Shown: positions 9,296-21,109, numbered from the stretch's first letter. The stretch: DNA of 64,000 nt from Sepioteuthis lessoniana (GCA_963585895.1 CAUZXS010004382.1:1-64000); one strand, 5' to 3'. A program made the numbers and translations. The notes: generated by a model from the letters alone, not told the origin.

Positions 9296-9698
9296 AATGC
9301 TCAGTATACATAGCATTAATACTCTTGGGAAAGGTATGAATCCAATTATTCTTCCTCCAGCTATGGGTAAATAGTAGGGTAGACTGGGTTCTTCTGACAA
9401 CTAGTCTAGGAGAAGGAAAATTCTTAATTCAGCCCTGTTAAACTCCACTTAGAAATTGACATTGTGTCATATCCTGCCCGAGCGGAGGGGATGGTAATTA
9501 GCACTAATACTAGTGAAAGGTATGAATCCAATCATTCTCCGTCTAGGTATGATTAAATAGTAGGGCAAACTGGGTTCTTCAGCCTTGGTGAGGCAACTAG
9601 TCTCAGAGAAGGAAAATTCTTAATTCAGTTCTGTTAAACTTCGCTTAGAAATTGACCTTGTGTCATATCCTGCCCGAGCGGAGGGGTTGGTAAATATC
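9296..9698 (+). repeat. Tandem pair of SINE-A 3' parts
   Basis: Two consecutive headless SINE-A bodies (about 9300-9496 and 9497-9698), each running from AGCA(T/C)TAATACT through GAAAGGTATGAATCCAAT to TCCTGCCCGAGCGGAGGG. The junction falls at GGTAATTAGCACTAATAC. Neither copy has a tRNA head. Confidence 0.85.
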
Positions 9699-9699
9699 G

Positions 9700-10445
9700 A
9701 TAACATTTTAAACGAGCTTGAATTCATACATTTTAATAAATGGTTATACATCTGATTTGTAAGTCAATAGTTTGAAGGTCATTTTATTTCAAATGAATCA
9801 GAGCTAATTTTGCACACTGTTTAATAGTTGGACATATTCTCACATGAATAGTTCTATTTCACATTAATCCTTCATTTGCACTCACTTAAATAGTTCCAAA
9901 TATAGCTTTCTAAAAATAGTTTTATTTGCAAAGATTTAAGTGGTTTCAAGCTACGCTACATAATACAACTAAGGCAATTCAATTTAGGCACACAGTTAAA
10001 GAGTTTCAATAATTTCTAATCAACACCAATGATCCTTTTCAACATTACTCATTCGATAGCACACAGTTTAATGGTTCCAAGTATAGTAACGTATCACTAA
10101 CAATTCGATTGAACATCAGCCATTTGTTTACACCCAGTAAAATAGTCAAATAGTTCAATTTCTACTTATTCGATTTAGCATGTCATTTCTTTCCATACAG
10201 TTTAAATGTCAAACAGTTGTATTTGACCAATAGACATGACCCTATCAGGTGCTGCCACTCCGGGTCAAAGTGGATCTGGGGTAATTGGTTATGAATGAGT
10301 ACTCCATACTCCCCTAAGCTCCAGGACTGAAGCTTTGTCATCCAATAGTTTATTGTCATATCCAGAACACTCGCTGTGGGTAAGGGTCTCACCACTCTGC
10401 AGAGATGTAGTCGGTGTATTCTACATCCCCAGCTGACAGCGCTCA
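9700..10445 (-). repeat. Diverged Q element
   Basis: The right part (10225-10440) has the Q signature GACCCTATCAGGTGCTGCC, CCACTCCGGGTC and CAGCCCCAGC. The left 500 bp is the AT-rich Q body with recurring CAGTTTAATRG and TCAATTTAG phrases. It is older than the other copies. Confidence 0.65.
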
Positions 10446-11429
10446 ATATATTTGGCCTGTTCTCTTTGAATACAGAGATTTTACTCTCCTGGAGAAGATA
10501 GCTGGTCTCTCACGCAGCATATTTTGGTGGTAAAAATAGGGGAAAGTTATTCTTGGAAATGATAAGATACTTGGTCGTTTTAAATTTTGTTTTTTAGGAA
10601 ATGTTGATTTTAATTTTAGATGTAATCAAACATCCTGATTTGGAGACCGCTACATTGTAATTCCCATCGAATAAATGACAGAGTTGTTGTTTTTAATGAA
10701 AAATTTGTAAGCGTTTTTAAATGGTTGACGACTGCGTTGCTTAGCCGTCTAGTCAGTAGGGATCAATAGAATAATTTCTTTTAAACTAAAAATGTTTATC
10801 AATTTTATATCTACAATAGTTCTGCAAAAAAATTCTCTATAAAAATTGACATCTCTCTCGTTAAGGTTTAAAATACATTGATTGTTTCCTGTCTAGACGA
10901 GTAAGACATCCTCTCTAAGAGGTGTTATGCATAAGACACTATACAGCATCTGATGGTGAGGCTCCAGTTTTAAAACACTGAGGATTATATCGCGTCCCTT
11001 TATTGTGTAGTTTACCCGTGGCTTTTACTGTTTTGACGAAAAGCAACAGTCGATATCTCTTTTTAGTTGAGTATATCCGTAAAAGCACCCCCCTTGTATC
11101 TAAACGAATAATACTTGATGAATTAACCACCGAAGGTTTAGTGGCTTTTTCATCATGAAAGAGATAGATAGATAATCAAAAGCAACGTTATAGATCAATA
11201 TGAAGATGAATGATTGATAGATTTTATCAGCCTGTTAACCCATCTTGGACATGAAGAGTATGAGATAGATAGATATATAGATAGATAGATTGATAGATAG
11301 ATATAGATAAAAAATCAAAAGCAAGGTTATATGATATCAAGTATTCCTATCTAATTTGCACACATCGTATAGTTTCAAGTATTCCTATATAATAATAATA
11401 ATTTACTTATAATTCTTTGTTTGTATGTA
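10446..11429. other. Non-coding interval with GATA repeats
   Basis: Single-copy AT-rich DNA with an imperfect (GATA)n stretch around 11160-11310. No gene recognised. Confidence 0.55.
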
Positions 11430-11735
11430 TTTACCAACCGCTCTGCATTGACCAGGATGCAACATAAGGTCAATTTTTATGCAGATTTTAACAGGACTAA
11501 ATTCAGTATGTTCTTTCTCCTAGACCAATTGCCATACCAAGGCTAAATGACCCGATCTGCTCTACAATTTAACCCATAGCTTGAGGGAGAATAGTTGGAT
11601 TCATCCCTTTCCGAATGTATTCGCGCTATGTGAAATACAAACAGCCACGTTCGGGATTCGAACTCTGGTCATCGTGTTCATTTCCTTCAGTGGTAGTCAT
11701 TACTCCACTGGTACTTCCACATACTTATACATACT
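11430..11735 (-). repeat. SINE-A copy, diverged
   Basis: The SINE-A order is kept on the minus strand (head with AGTGGAGTAATGACTACC, box-B-like GAGTTCGAATCCCG, ATCCAACTATTCTCC, and the GACCTTATGTTGCATCCTGG end), with many substitutions. Confidence 0.8.
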
Positions 11736-11782
11736 TGTATTGTTTCAACTAACTAATAATAAAGCTTAATAAACAATTATAT

Positions 11783-12314
11783 GGTTGGTCGGTTGGTTGG
11801 TTGGATTTTATGGGATATCAACCTTTGAAGGTTATTTAACGCCAAATCTATTTTTATGCTAATAACTCTATTTCAACTAATTCAGTTTAACATGGGTACA
11901 TAGATTAATTTTCAAAACAGTTTTAATTCAGCTAATTCAGTTTAGTATAAGTACAAATTTTGTTTACACATAGTTAAATGTCAAAACAGTACTATATTAA
12001 ATAATTCCTTACAGTGTAAGCATAGTTTCAATGTCAAAAACAGTTCCATTTCAAACAATTCAGTTTAGCATAAGCATGCTGTTTAGTTATAATAAAACCA
12101 TAGATAGGGCACAATCAGGTACTACCATTCCGGGCTAGAGTGGACCTGGGAGCAATGGCAATGAAGGGGTGCTCTGCATTCCCCAAAGCTCCAATATCAC
12201 TGGAACCTCACCATCAGATTGTTTAGTGTCATTTCTAGGATACTCGGTTGGCGGGGTCTGACCCCTCTGCAGAGGTGCTGTCGGTGTATTCTACAGTCCC
12301 AGCCGACTGGGCAA
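11783..12314 (-). repeat. Q element, near full length
   Basis: Starts (plus strand) with the tail GGTTGGTTGGTTGG and GGATATCAACCTTTGAAGG, passes the AT-rich body with repeated CAATTCAGTTTAGCATAAG, and ends with CCCAGCCGACTGGGCAA. About 530 bp. No open reading frame of note. Confidence 0.85.
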
Positions 12315-12384
12315 ATAACGTAGAGTTATGTTGCCTCAAGTGTCCTGTTAGATACGTATAACCTTATATAGATCTAACTTACCA

Positions 12385-12840
12385 GTATGCAGGATATCCA
12401 CAGGTATTACCACTGTGGCTTAGTGTGGATCAGTTAGTAATCATATTTACCAAACCCTCCGCTCGAGCAGGATATGACACAAGGTCAATTTTAAGTGGAG
12501 TTTAACAGGTTTGAATTCGGAGTTTTCCTTCTGCTAGACTAGTTGCCTCAGCAAGGCTGAAGAACCCAGTCTGTCCTACTATTTACCCATAGCTGGAGGG
12601 AGACTAATTGGATTCATACTTTTCCCAAGGGTATTAGTGCTATGTGAAATGCAATTAGCCTGGTCCAGGATTTGAACTCGTGCCGCCGTGTCCATTTCAG
12701 GTAGAAATGGAAATGAAGTGTTTTCTACATTCCTAAGATCTCAAATGTAGTGTCACCATAAGATGCGGTTAAGTGTCATACTTATGATAATACTTTTTTG
12801 GAAGGTCAGTCGGTGTATTCTAAGCCCGACGACTGAGTGA
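12385..12840 (-). repeat. Q fragment split by a SINE-A
   Basis: Q sequence at 12385-12438 and again at 12702-12840 (CAGTCGGTGTATTCTAAGCCC) is interrupted by a SINE-A (about 12440-12700, minus strand, head truncated after GTGTCCATTTC). This is a nested insertion; the SINE is the younger. Confidence 0.7.
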
Positions 12841-13349
12841 GAATAATATGTTGTAATATTTATATTAGGTGCGTAACCATATTCTGTAATGTGTAGAGAG
12901 CGAGCCCATGCTAGTTTACTTAACTGAAAATGTCCTGAAGCTGAAAAGTTCAATGGACAATTCTAATACGATATATGAAAGTCACAAGGTGACATAATCT
13001 CCTCGCGTAATGGATGACACTTTTAATTCAAACTGAAACGAAGCCACTTCCATGGCAGCCATCTTGCAACGAGACGAAATCTTGATATTTCGCTCATAGG
13101 TGATCTAGAGAGACTCTGACTGGTCTATCTCTAGTTGTCGAAGAAGTCAAGTGATCAAGGCAGCAGAAAAATGAACTCGGACAGAACCAAGCCGTAAGCC
13201 ATTAAGTCAGAATATCTTTCGAAAAACAAAGCCGGCTTAAAATAGTTTTCTGAGATTGAAAACCAAAAGTGAAAGATTCAGGATTCTTGTCAACGAAAAT
13301 ACCAATCATTGTCAGTGATTTTGATAAAAAGTACCATGCGTATTTTATT

Positions 13350-13351
<2 letters not shown>
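12841..13351. other. Non-repetitive interval
   Basis: No gene, RNA or repeat recognised. Confidence 0.5.
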
Positions 13352-13385
<34 letters not shown>

Positions 13386-13411
13386 TATATATATATATAT
13401 ATGTATATATA

Positions 13412-13445
<34 letters not shown>

Positions 13446-13458
13446 ATATATATATATT
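13352..13458. repeat. (AC)n(TA)n(GT)n(AT)n microsatellite
   Basis: An (AC)n tract, an (AT)n core and a (GT)n tract of similar length, able to fold back on itself. Confidence 0.95.
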
Positions 13459-13462
13459 ATTT

Positions 13463-13790
13463 CAAGAAAAAAACCAACATTCAGTCATATTAGAATAATG
13501 AATTTATTTCTATCCTGTTAAGAGCATTGATATGAATCAAAGACTCTAAAATAATTTTTAACAGGACTTCATTAGATCCAATAGGAAAATGAAATACATT
13601 ACGACCAGATAGGAGGGATAGTCAAAGAAAGGAAAGAGATGGAGAAAAGAAATCTATTTCAGCTACGTAAAGCTTTTACCAATGTAAGGCTTGTTCCAGT
13701 CCCTTCTAGTTTCAGATTAACACAACCACAAAACCAACAAATCTAACGCTTTGGCAATTACAGTGATACTTATCCACATTTCAACCATTT
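13463..13790 (+). repeat. Dispersed repeat E, copy 1
   Basis: Matches 20465-20830: both have AATTTATTTC(T/C)ATCCTGTTA, GATATGAATCAA, AGCAGGACTT-type text, TTAGATCCAAT and, downstream, ATTACAGTRATACTTATC. The downstream half also matches 17436-17740. Class unknown. Confidence 0.6.
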
Positions 13791-14197
13791 CTAACAAAAA
13801 TTATCAATTCTAATTCAAGTATGTCATTCTTTTTTTCTTTGAAGGTACCAAAATCTCAGCCGTTCATGGTAAAACTTCTTTAACCATGTTAAAATATTTA
13901 TACCAATTTAATAAATCATAGTTAAACATTCACTTTGACTATCTATTTCAATTTTTTTTACTATAGTTTAAATCTATTCTATGCCGACATCTAGCTATTA
14001 AATAACATTTCTGATTTAATAGGTGTTGTGTTCTGGTTAGTGAACACAAGTAATAGTAATAATAAGACGATATGTGTGGAAAATAGTTATATTTACAGGA
14101 AAGGGTATTTACAAGAGAGTGACTGTTAGTAATAAGAACATAGGATTAGTGATAGAGTAATAATATACTTCAACAATAGGAACGGCCATTCTGGTCT
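13791..14197. other. Non-coding interval
   Basis: AT-rich DNA with no recognised gene; part may be the decayed end of repeat E. Confidence 0.45.
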
Positions 14198-14217
14198 GAC
14201 TCGTAGGCTTATTCTTC

Positions 14218-15241
14218 TTTATTCCCAATTAAATGTAAAAATGAAAGGCTCAAGGCCTTACGTTGACCTTAAGCCTTTGGGTCTGACTTAAGGCGAGGAA
14301 AAGTCCGACCCGCCTTTCGTCTCCACACTGAGTCCCTCGTTAAAGATCGGTCCAAGTATGCAAGTCTTTCAGCGAGCCAGTGGCTCTCTAGATTAGGCAT
14401 ACCCAGACCCCCGTTGCGCGTACGTTGGATACAGACCTGTCTTCGGACCATCGGCCTTGCTCCTCCCCAGAGCAATCTGGAGAGGGTTTGTTAAAGGGCC
14501 AGCCGACGTGCCTTAGGCAGAGGAAGTACAGCCAATCGGTAAAGGATCAAGGGGAAGACGTACACGGCGCACGCCTCCACCCTGCCCTTTAAGGACAACC
14601 TCCTTGAAAGCCAGATTCCCACCTGAGCATTCACCTTAGCTTGTACTTCTGACCAATTTCGCTCCAGTTGGAGGTCGGGCCCGAACCACACCCCAAGGAT
14701 GCGGATGGGTCCGTCACTCCAGCAGAAGGGCCCTGGAAGGGTATTGCTACCCCTCCAAGAACCGAGCCGCAAACCTTCGCTTTTGTCAAAATTGACCTTG
14801 GCTCCTGCAATCCGCTCGTACTCGACAACCGCCTCTTTCACAGCCTTTATATCCAGGCGGCGGGATACAAAGACTGTGATGTCATCAGCGAACGCGGAAA
14901 CCCTTGCCGTAAGAGGGCCAGCAAAAGGGACCCCGCGTAGGGCCGGACTTGTCCCCTCATCCCTAAGCCTGCGGAAGAGGGGCTCCAACGCGAGGACATA
15001 GAGAAGAGGAGACAGAGGGCAGCCCCGCCGGACCGAACGCTCGATCGCGAACGCCCCCGTTCACCTGCACCACTGCCTGAGGGTTGTGGTATATCATGCT
15101 AATCCATCTGCAGAACTCCGGTTCGAATCCGGCAGTCTCCAAAACAGTCACCAAAAACCGATGGTCAACCCTATCAAAGGCCTTGATCTAAACTGATCAG
15201 TGCGGCTTCAGTGTCGTCTTCTATTCCCTCTTGGACCTCGC
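14218..15241 (-). mobile_element. 5'-truncated Tx1-like LINE
   Basis: A non-LTR retrotransposon fragment of about 1 kb on the minus strand, holding the middle and C-terminal part of ORF2. Its GC content is clearly above the flanks. A 20-bp direct repeat with one mismatch flanks it exactly: GACTCGTAGGCTTATTCTTC at 14198-14217 and GACTCGTAAGCTTATTCTTC at 15242-15261, a target-site duplication. The 3' end (minus strand) shows AATAAA just before the duplication. Truncation at the 5' end is typical of incomplete reverse transcription. Confidence 0.9.
14269..15215 (-). pseudogene. Reverse transcriptase relic of the Tx1-like LINE
   Basis: Reading on the minus strand: EGIEDDTEAALISLDQ then FDRVDH (RT motif A), VLETAGFEPEFCRWI, RSVRRGCPLSPLLYVL (motif B region), FADDITVFVSR (motif C, FADD), GVWFGPDLQLERNW, KGRVEACAVYVFPLILYRL, LLWGG, and RNGGLGMPNLESHWLAERL. 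These match Tx1/L1-superfamily reverse transcriptases in order and spacing. Damage: a frameshift in motif A near 15180, another near 15050, and a TAA stop near 14488 just before the LLWGG segment. No endonuclease domain remains. It is a dead copy. Confidence 0.9.
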
Positions 15242-15261
15242 GACTCGTAAGCTTATTCTTC

Positions 15262-15584
15262 CCAGACTTTCTCCACTACTGCCATATATGGCAGATGGAA
15301 CAGCTCATTGTGCTGAAAAGGTAGGTGATACCCAACAATAGGTTACTGGGATCAGGATATAACCTAATTTGTATATTTTCTTCTATACACAAATAACATC
15401 TACCATCAAAGCAGCTCGGAGTATTAGACCTTTTTGATAAACTTTTTTGATAATTGAATTTCTTGTGTTAAACCCTTATTTTTCAATTTCCAAAAATGTT
15501 TGGATTAGGCTGTTTGATTTTTTAAGCGTTCATGAGAAAACGGATGAATGTGGTTATTAAACCTTAATTTCTATATCGTCGATG

Positions 15585-15623
<39 letters not shown>

Positions 15624-15988
15624 GTCAGTCATAAATAAGTAGACTCGTAATACTTAAAAATAGATTCTAAAAGAAAGATACAATGGATTTTATTATTTCT
15701 TGTATGATATCATATATTTAATACAGTTATTATAAAATATTAAGGATCAAAATCTATCACAATGACATGCCGTAACAAAAATAGGTATACGTATATGTAG
15801 TGGTCCAAAATTAAGTTAACTCATACGATAAATCTTTGATCACAGAGGACGAGCAGTGATCTAATTTTTAGTAACAGTGTTACCTAATATAACCGAACAA
15901 TATTCGTTTAAACAGTCTAATGTTCGATTAGAAATTATATATATATATATAGTGAAGGAAAATGGAAATAGATATAACGATATCTGAA
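15262..15988. other. Non-coding interval with (AT)n
   Basis: Contains (AT)n at about 15588-15620 and no recognised gene. Confidence 0.5.
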
Positions 15989-15995
15989 TATGAAA

Positions 15996-16048
<53 letters not shown>

Positions 16049-16049
16049 A
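15996..16049. repeat. (AC)n(AT)n microsatellite
   Basis: About 20 AC units followed by AT units, directly in front of a SINE-A. Confidence 0.95.
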
Positions 16050-16334
16050 TATGGAAGTGCCCGTGGTGTAATGGTTATCTTCGTAGGAATTGGACACGAC
16101 GATACGAGTTCAAATCTTGGATGAGACTGATTGCATTTCACATAGCACTAATACCCTTGGGAAAGGTATGAATCCAATTATTCTCCCTCCAGCTATGGGT
16201 TAATAGTAGGACAGATTATGTTCTTCAGCCTTGGTGATGTAACTAGTCTAGGAGAAGGAAAACTCTGAATTCAAACCTGTTAAACTCTGCTTAAAAACTG
16301 ACCTTGTGTCATATCCTGCCCGAGCGTAGGGTTT

Positions 16335-16340
<6 letters not shown>
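16050..16340 (+). repeat. SINE-A copy, complete
   Basis: Plus-strand head GTGCCCGTGGTGTAATGG, box B GAGTTCAAATCTTGG, the usual middle and the tail GACCTTGTGTCATATCCTG ending in an (AT)n tract (16340-16386) where TAAATATG normally stands. Confidence 0.9.
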
Positions 16341-16388
<48 letters not shown>

Positions 16389-16776
16389 TCTGCGCATGCA
16401 TCTTCACATACACATGAACTATATACCACTTACACATACACATACACATAATAATACGCAACTATTACACACACAAACACATATATGCACCCCGCTCCAC
16501 ACACACAAGCACACGTAAAGATTCCTACTCAATCCAAACGTTTTTTACAGTATTTTTAGATTTTCGATTCATTCCATTTTGTTATATGCTTGATGATTGT
16601 TGTTTTGTAAAATCTTCATGAAGCCCAGGGGTCGCAGACAAACTTCCATAGCATCAAATATATAAATCTTTTATATATCTATTTATTATTAATATATAAT
16701 AACACTATCCTAGATATTGAGCACTCTCCATACTCTGTGGCACATAGTTTGCCACAAACTCACAAAGTGATTTGGT

Positions 16777-16803
16777 GACAACCAACACTGTTATGATAAA
16801 CAC

Positions 16804-16852
<49 letters not shown>

Positions 16853-16902
16853 CATATATATATATACATATAAATATATATATTATAACAGTGTTGGTTG
16901 TC
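16777..16902. repeat. 18-bp inverted repeat around (AC)n(AT)n
   Basis: GACAACCAACACTGTTAT (16777-16794) and its exact reverse complement (16885-16902) flank an (AC)n(TA)n core. A further copy of AACAGTGTTGGTTGT follows at 16904-16918. Confidence 0.85.
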
Positions 16903-17309
16903 AACAGTGTTGGTTGTGAGAATTTTCTCATTTTATGGTTTTTTCATTTAAAAGTAATTTTTAGAATGAGATACCATCGCACTGAGCTATTGTTGGAAGA
17001 ATTCAGAATCATTAAGCATTGATATATTATTCATATATAAATATATCCTTTAAATATATTGTTCTTTTAAACTAACACATACACACGCTCACACAAACAT
17101 GCATACAAACATACACACAATCACTCAAGGAGAAAGATTTGTGGCCAGTCAAACTTTCTGGCATATCAGCTGTTATGAGAAAAAAACACCTGGAAATATA
17201 CAAAACATTTACTTCCTGAACCGACGTAAAACGTCAGAAACACGCGTAGAAGAAAAATAATTAACTTAAAACAAATCCCTTTTTGGACCTTTTTATTTTA
17301 AAGTATTAT

Positions 17310-17435
17310 ACCGGCTCATTGGCCAAGTGGGTAAAGTGTTTGCCAATGGTCCTGTAGACCTGGGTTCAATCCCAGCTCGCGTCATACCAAAGACTTTAAA
17401 AATGGTACTTGGTACCTCCTTCCTTAACATTCAGA
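17310..17435 (+). repeat. SINE-B head fragment
   Basis: tRNA-like: GGCTCATTGGCCAAGTGGGT (box A area), GTGTTTGCCAATGG, box B GGGTTCAATCCCAG, then CATACCAAAGACT and GGTACTTGGTACCTCC. It breaks off into repeat E. Confidence 0.8.
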
Positions 17436-17705
17436 TTCAACAATAATTTGAGGAATTACAACAATTATGATTAACCCAACGCAAAGATTACAGTAATACT
17501 TATCTTAAATTAAATAAAAAATTTAAAATACATTGTTTTTTAAATTCAAAATTCATATTTATATTTATTCAGTTTCCTTTCTTAAAGGAATTATTGCTGT
17601 GATGACAGTTACATTGAGCTCTTTACCAGGAAAATTTAAATGTTCACTGTTGAATAATTTTATTGTCCTGACGGAATTATTCCCGACTCCGGTTTAACTG
17701 GACTG

Positions 17706-17740
<35 letters not shown>
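17436..17740 (+). repeat. Dispersed repeat E, copy 2
   Basis: Nearly the same as 20764-21055: shares GCAAAGATTACAGTAATAC, TTCTTAAAGGAATTATTGCT and CCTGACGGAATTATTCCCGA, both ending in GGACTGAATAAT then (AT)n. Confidence 0.85.
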
Positions 17741-17741
<1 letters not shown>

Positions 17742-17744
<3 letters not shown>

Positions 17745-17979
17745 ATAATAAATGTGTAAATGGTTAGATAACCCAGCGCTTCAGAAATTTGATAAATTTT
17801 ATTTCTTTAACTTGAGGGAAAAGTTTGTTGAAAAAAAGAAGTTACAAGGTTTTTTGTCAGTAAAGATAATATTAACTAGAGCGCATGTTTTCTCCAATAT
17901 TGACATAACAAAAAAGAAAAGTTTATGCATTCAACATAGCAGTTTTCTTTAGTCTTAAACTGATAATTTATAATTGTTT

Positions 17980-18026
<47 letters not shown>

Positions 18027-18652
18027 GTGTGAAAGGAACGTTATATCGTTAATGTCAGTTTATATGCAGGACTGAAACAATCAGGTGTCGAAGATATTTT
18101 CTTATATCAGTACGAATATTTCTAATACAAAATGCAAAGAAACAAAAGGTTAATATTTTGGTTTATCAGTATTTTTGGAAAGATTAAATTTAGACTAATT
18201 CCAATAAATTTATTTCTTTTGAATATGGGAAAATAACAGAAATTTAGTCAAGATATACTGGACGAAAGAAATGAGCAATCAATGAATGTATTTCAATATA
18301 TTTTCTGAAAAACACAAAAAAGTGTATTCAATCACTTTATTTAAATGATTGAAACTGGGTCTAAATTAGATGAAATGTTAATAATTTATCAATGATTCTC
18401 ATTAGTTAAAAATGTATTCGAAACAATTTACGGGGAAAAGATCACTTCTCTATTTTGTCTTTTAATCGTTTGAATATTTCAAGGTAAGTTAAACATTGTC
18501 GTCTGCGAAATCTGCGAAATTTTCAGATGAGCACGTATACGCTGACTTGTCAATAAGATTAAAAAAACCTGATATAAAAACGATAGTATCCCGTGCTTAT
18601 TTCGCCACTAAGATGAACACTTTTTTAAAAGTGAAAATCAGTTGATTTTCCA

Positions 18653-18655
<3 letters not shown>
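17742..18655. other. Non-coding interval with (AT)n
   Basis: Holds (AT)n at 17982-18023. A 66-codon plus-strand frame at 17752-17952 has no recognisable motif. Nothing else seen. Confidence 0.5.

Positions 18656-18701
<46 letters not shown>
18656..18701. repeat. (AT)n microsatellite
   Basis: About 20 AT units. Confidence 0.95.
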
Positions 18702-18834
18702 AGGGAAGATGACTTTGGACTAATCCAGATGGAGAATATATAAGAGGATTCTTATAACTCTTTAGGAGTGTCCCTGTTTTTTTTTGTTTCCGCACCACTT
18801 GAATTCTATAGGTACTTCCTTTTTTCCTTTTTTT

Positions 18835-18982
18835 AACAAGTAAGAATCCATTGAAAGAATACTTTTATAATACTTTCTCTCCCTTATGAGATAGCTATCT
18901 GCAGATCTTTGTTGCTCTTATCGAGTTGCCGGCTGTAATAAAAGTATAATAGCCAAATGAAGGTCCGTTAAGTTTTTCTTCC

Positions 18983-18985
<3 letters not shown>
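18835..18985 (-). repeat. Dispersed repeat F, copy 2
   Basis: Reverse complement of the 1313-1450 element; shares TAAGAATCCATTGAAAG and AATAGCCAAATGAAGGTC. It ends at an (AT)n tract (18987-19018). Confidence 0.6.
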
Positions 18986-19020
<35 letters not shown>

Positions 19021-19029
19021 GTGTGTGTG

Positions 19030-19091
19030 ACCTTGGATTTCATCCATTTCGCGTTCGTCCGACGAAGGCAAAATGCATGAAACCAGGGTCA
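19030..19091. repeat. Hairpin with nested palindrome
   Basis: Arms CTTGGATTTCATCCATTT and AAATGCATGAAACCAGGG pair at 15 of 18 positions; the loop holds TTCGTCCGACGAA, a further 6-bp stem. The unit sits between (AT)n tracts. Confidence 0.7.
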
Positions 19092-19105
19092 CAGACAATA
19101 CCATG

Positions 19106-19109
<4 letters not shown>

Positions 19110-19161
<52 letters not shown>

Positions 19162-19480
19162 ATGACTATATATATATATATATATATATGCTCCCCTTTC
19201 CCCGAAGGGTTGAGCTCTCTAGCGAATGAAGTAATCGTGTTGCCATGAGCGTTCATGCAAGGCTCTTCATATAAGAAATTGAGCTCTCGGTAGCCGTTAA
19301 GTGGATTTATGTAAACAATAGTAATTGTGATTCAGAACCGTTTAAAATTTACTTCGCTGCTACTGGTTCCTTCATGGCTAAGGGGTAGAGACTTGGATTG
19401 GCGTTTGAGTCAACCTGGTTTTGATCCCAGCAAGGGAAAGCTAGTATGTCTAGCCACACTGATGCGTTCTGATAGATTAC

Positions 19481-19518
<38 letters not shown>

Positions 19519-19678
19519 GACGACTGTATATATATATATATATATATGCTCCCCTACCCCCGTAGGGTTGAGCTCTCTAGCGAATGAAGTAATCGTGTTG
19601 CCATTAGCGTTCATGCAAGGCTCTTCATATATGAATTGAGTTCTCGGTCGCCGTTAAGCGGATGTATGTAAACAATAG

Positions 19679-19685
<7 letters not shown>
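19110..19685 (+). repeat. SINE-C region with tandem duplication
   Basis: Two blocks, each (AT)n, then GGTTGAGCTCTCTAGCG, GTAATCGTGTTGCCAT, GCAAGGCTCTTCATAT and CTCGGT(A/C)GCCGTTAAG (about 19185-19322 and 19548-19682). Between them lies a tRNA-like head (19366-19480) with GGCTAAGGGGTAGAG (box A) and GGTTTTGATCCCAG (box B). This is a SINE-C locus whose 3' half and microsatellite were duplicated. Confidence 0.75.
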
Positions 19686-19754
<69 letters not shown>

Positions 19755-19755
19755 A
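19680..19755. repeat. (AT)n(GT)n microsatellite
   Basis: About 27 AT units then about 10 GT units. Confidence 0.95.
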
Positions 19756-19984
19756 AATGGTCTCTCATTGATATTGAGAACTATTTAACAATCCTGCTAG
19801 ATTCGGTTCTCAATTAACTCACCATGTGAGCTAGAAAGAACCATAAACCTCATATATATATATATATATAATGTCGTATATACTCATCATAGTCTAGGTA
19901 AGAGCGTTCTCAACCTCGCAGTTCGAAAAAATAAATGTGTTTTTAATCGAGTTTCAAGATATATTTGCTCAACTCGTCCACCGC

Positions 19985-20235
19985 CACAGACAGGTTGTAA
20001 TTCGAAGAAGTAAACCTGGTTTGAATTCAGAGTTTTCTATCTCCAAAACTGCTTAACTGGACAAGGCTAGGGAACCTAGTCTGTCCTACTATTAACTTTA
20101 TCTGGAGGGTAACAGCAGATGGATTTATGCCTTCTCCTAGACCTCAGCTTGAAGTGAAACTCAGTCATATCCCGGATTTGAAGTAGGGTCGCTTACTGTA
20201 TTTCCTAAAATAAATCTTACGCCAAGCACGCCTCC
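19985..20235 (-). repeat. SINE-A copy, diverged
   Basis: Minus strand; GGTTTGAATTCAGAGTTTTC, CCTAGTCTGTCCTACTAT and a box-B-like CAAATCCGGGATATG are recognisable. The tail is missing. Confidence 0.7.
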
Positions 20236-20464
20236 ATTTACTCACGTATCAGAGTGAACAAAATGAAATCGACCCATACACGAGGTTTATCGCGAAATAA
20301 TCTTTGGTCAGAGAACGAAGATCAATCTTAAAATGTAAATATAGCATGATTAGACGAGTTAAGAAGATCCTAGAAATATTTTTTAATTTCGAAAGATATT
20401 GTTTTAATTTCTTACAAAATATAAAGAAATCTGAAATTGCTTATATATAAATATATATATACAT

Positions 20465-21044
20465 TTAAGAAAACCGGTCACATTAAGATTATAAATTTAT
20501 TTCCATCCTGTTATGGGTATTGATATGAATCAATAACACCAAAAATTAGCAGGACTTTTTTAGATCCAATCAATACAGCCAGATGGACATAGGAGGGAAG
20601 GGTGGAATTGGGGTTGATGAGTTTTCTCCCCATATCACTCACTTGCGGTTTTTCTTTTTTTACCGGTCGGAATCACAATAGACGTATGTTTAAACTCACT
20701 TTCTACAGTAAATCAAATTTTAATCTTTTAAATCTTAAATACATTTCAACGTAATTCTTCAGATTTAACAATAATTCAACGTATTCCAACAATTATGATT
20801 AACCTTACGCAAAGATTACAGTAATACTTATCTTAAATTAAATAAAAAAATTTAAAATACATTGTTTTTAAAATTTTTAAATTCAAAATTCATATTTATA
20901 TTTATTCAGTTATCTTTCTTAAAGGAATTATTGCTCTGTGATGACAGTTACATTATGCTCTTTACCAGGAAAATTTAAATGTTCATTGTTGAATGATTTT
21001 ATTGTCCTGACGGAATTATTCCCGACTCCGGTTTAACTGGACTG

Positions 21045-21055
<11 letters not shown>
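20465..21055 (+). repeat. Dispersed repeat E, copy 3 (longest)
   Basis: Combines the segment seen at 13463 with that seen at 17436, so it gives the fuller element of ~590 bp. It ends at a long (AT)n tract (21050-21106). Confidence 0.75.

Positions 21056-21106
<51 letters not shown>
21050..21106. repeat. (AT)n microsatellite
   Basis: About 28 AT units. Confidence 0.95.

Positions 21107-21109
<3 letters not shown>

Noticed and set aside
14668-15001. Plus-strand open frames of 90-100 codons
   Set aside because: They are antisense shadows of the LINE reverse transcriptase, which is supported by ordered motifs on the minus strand.
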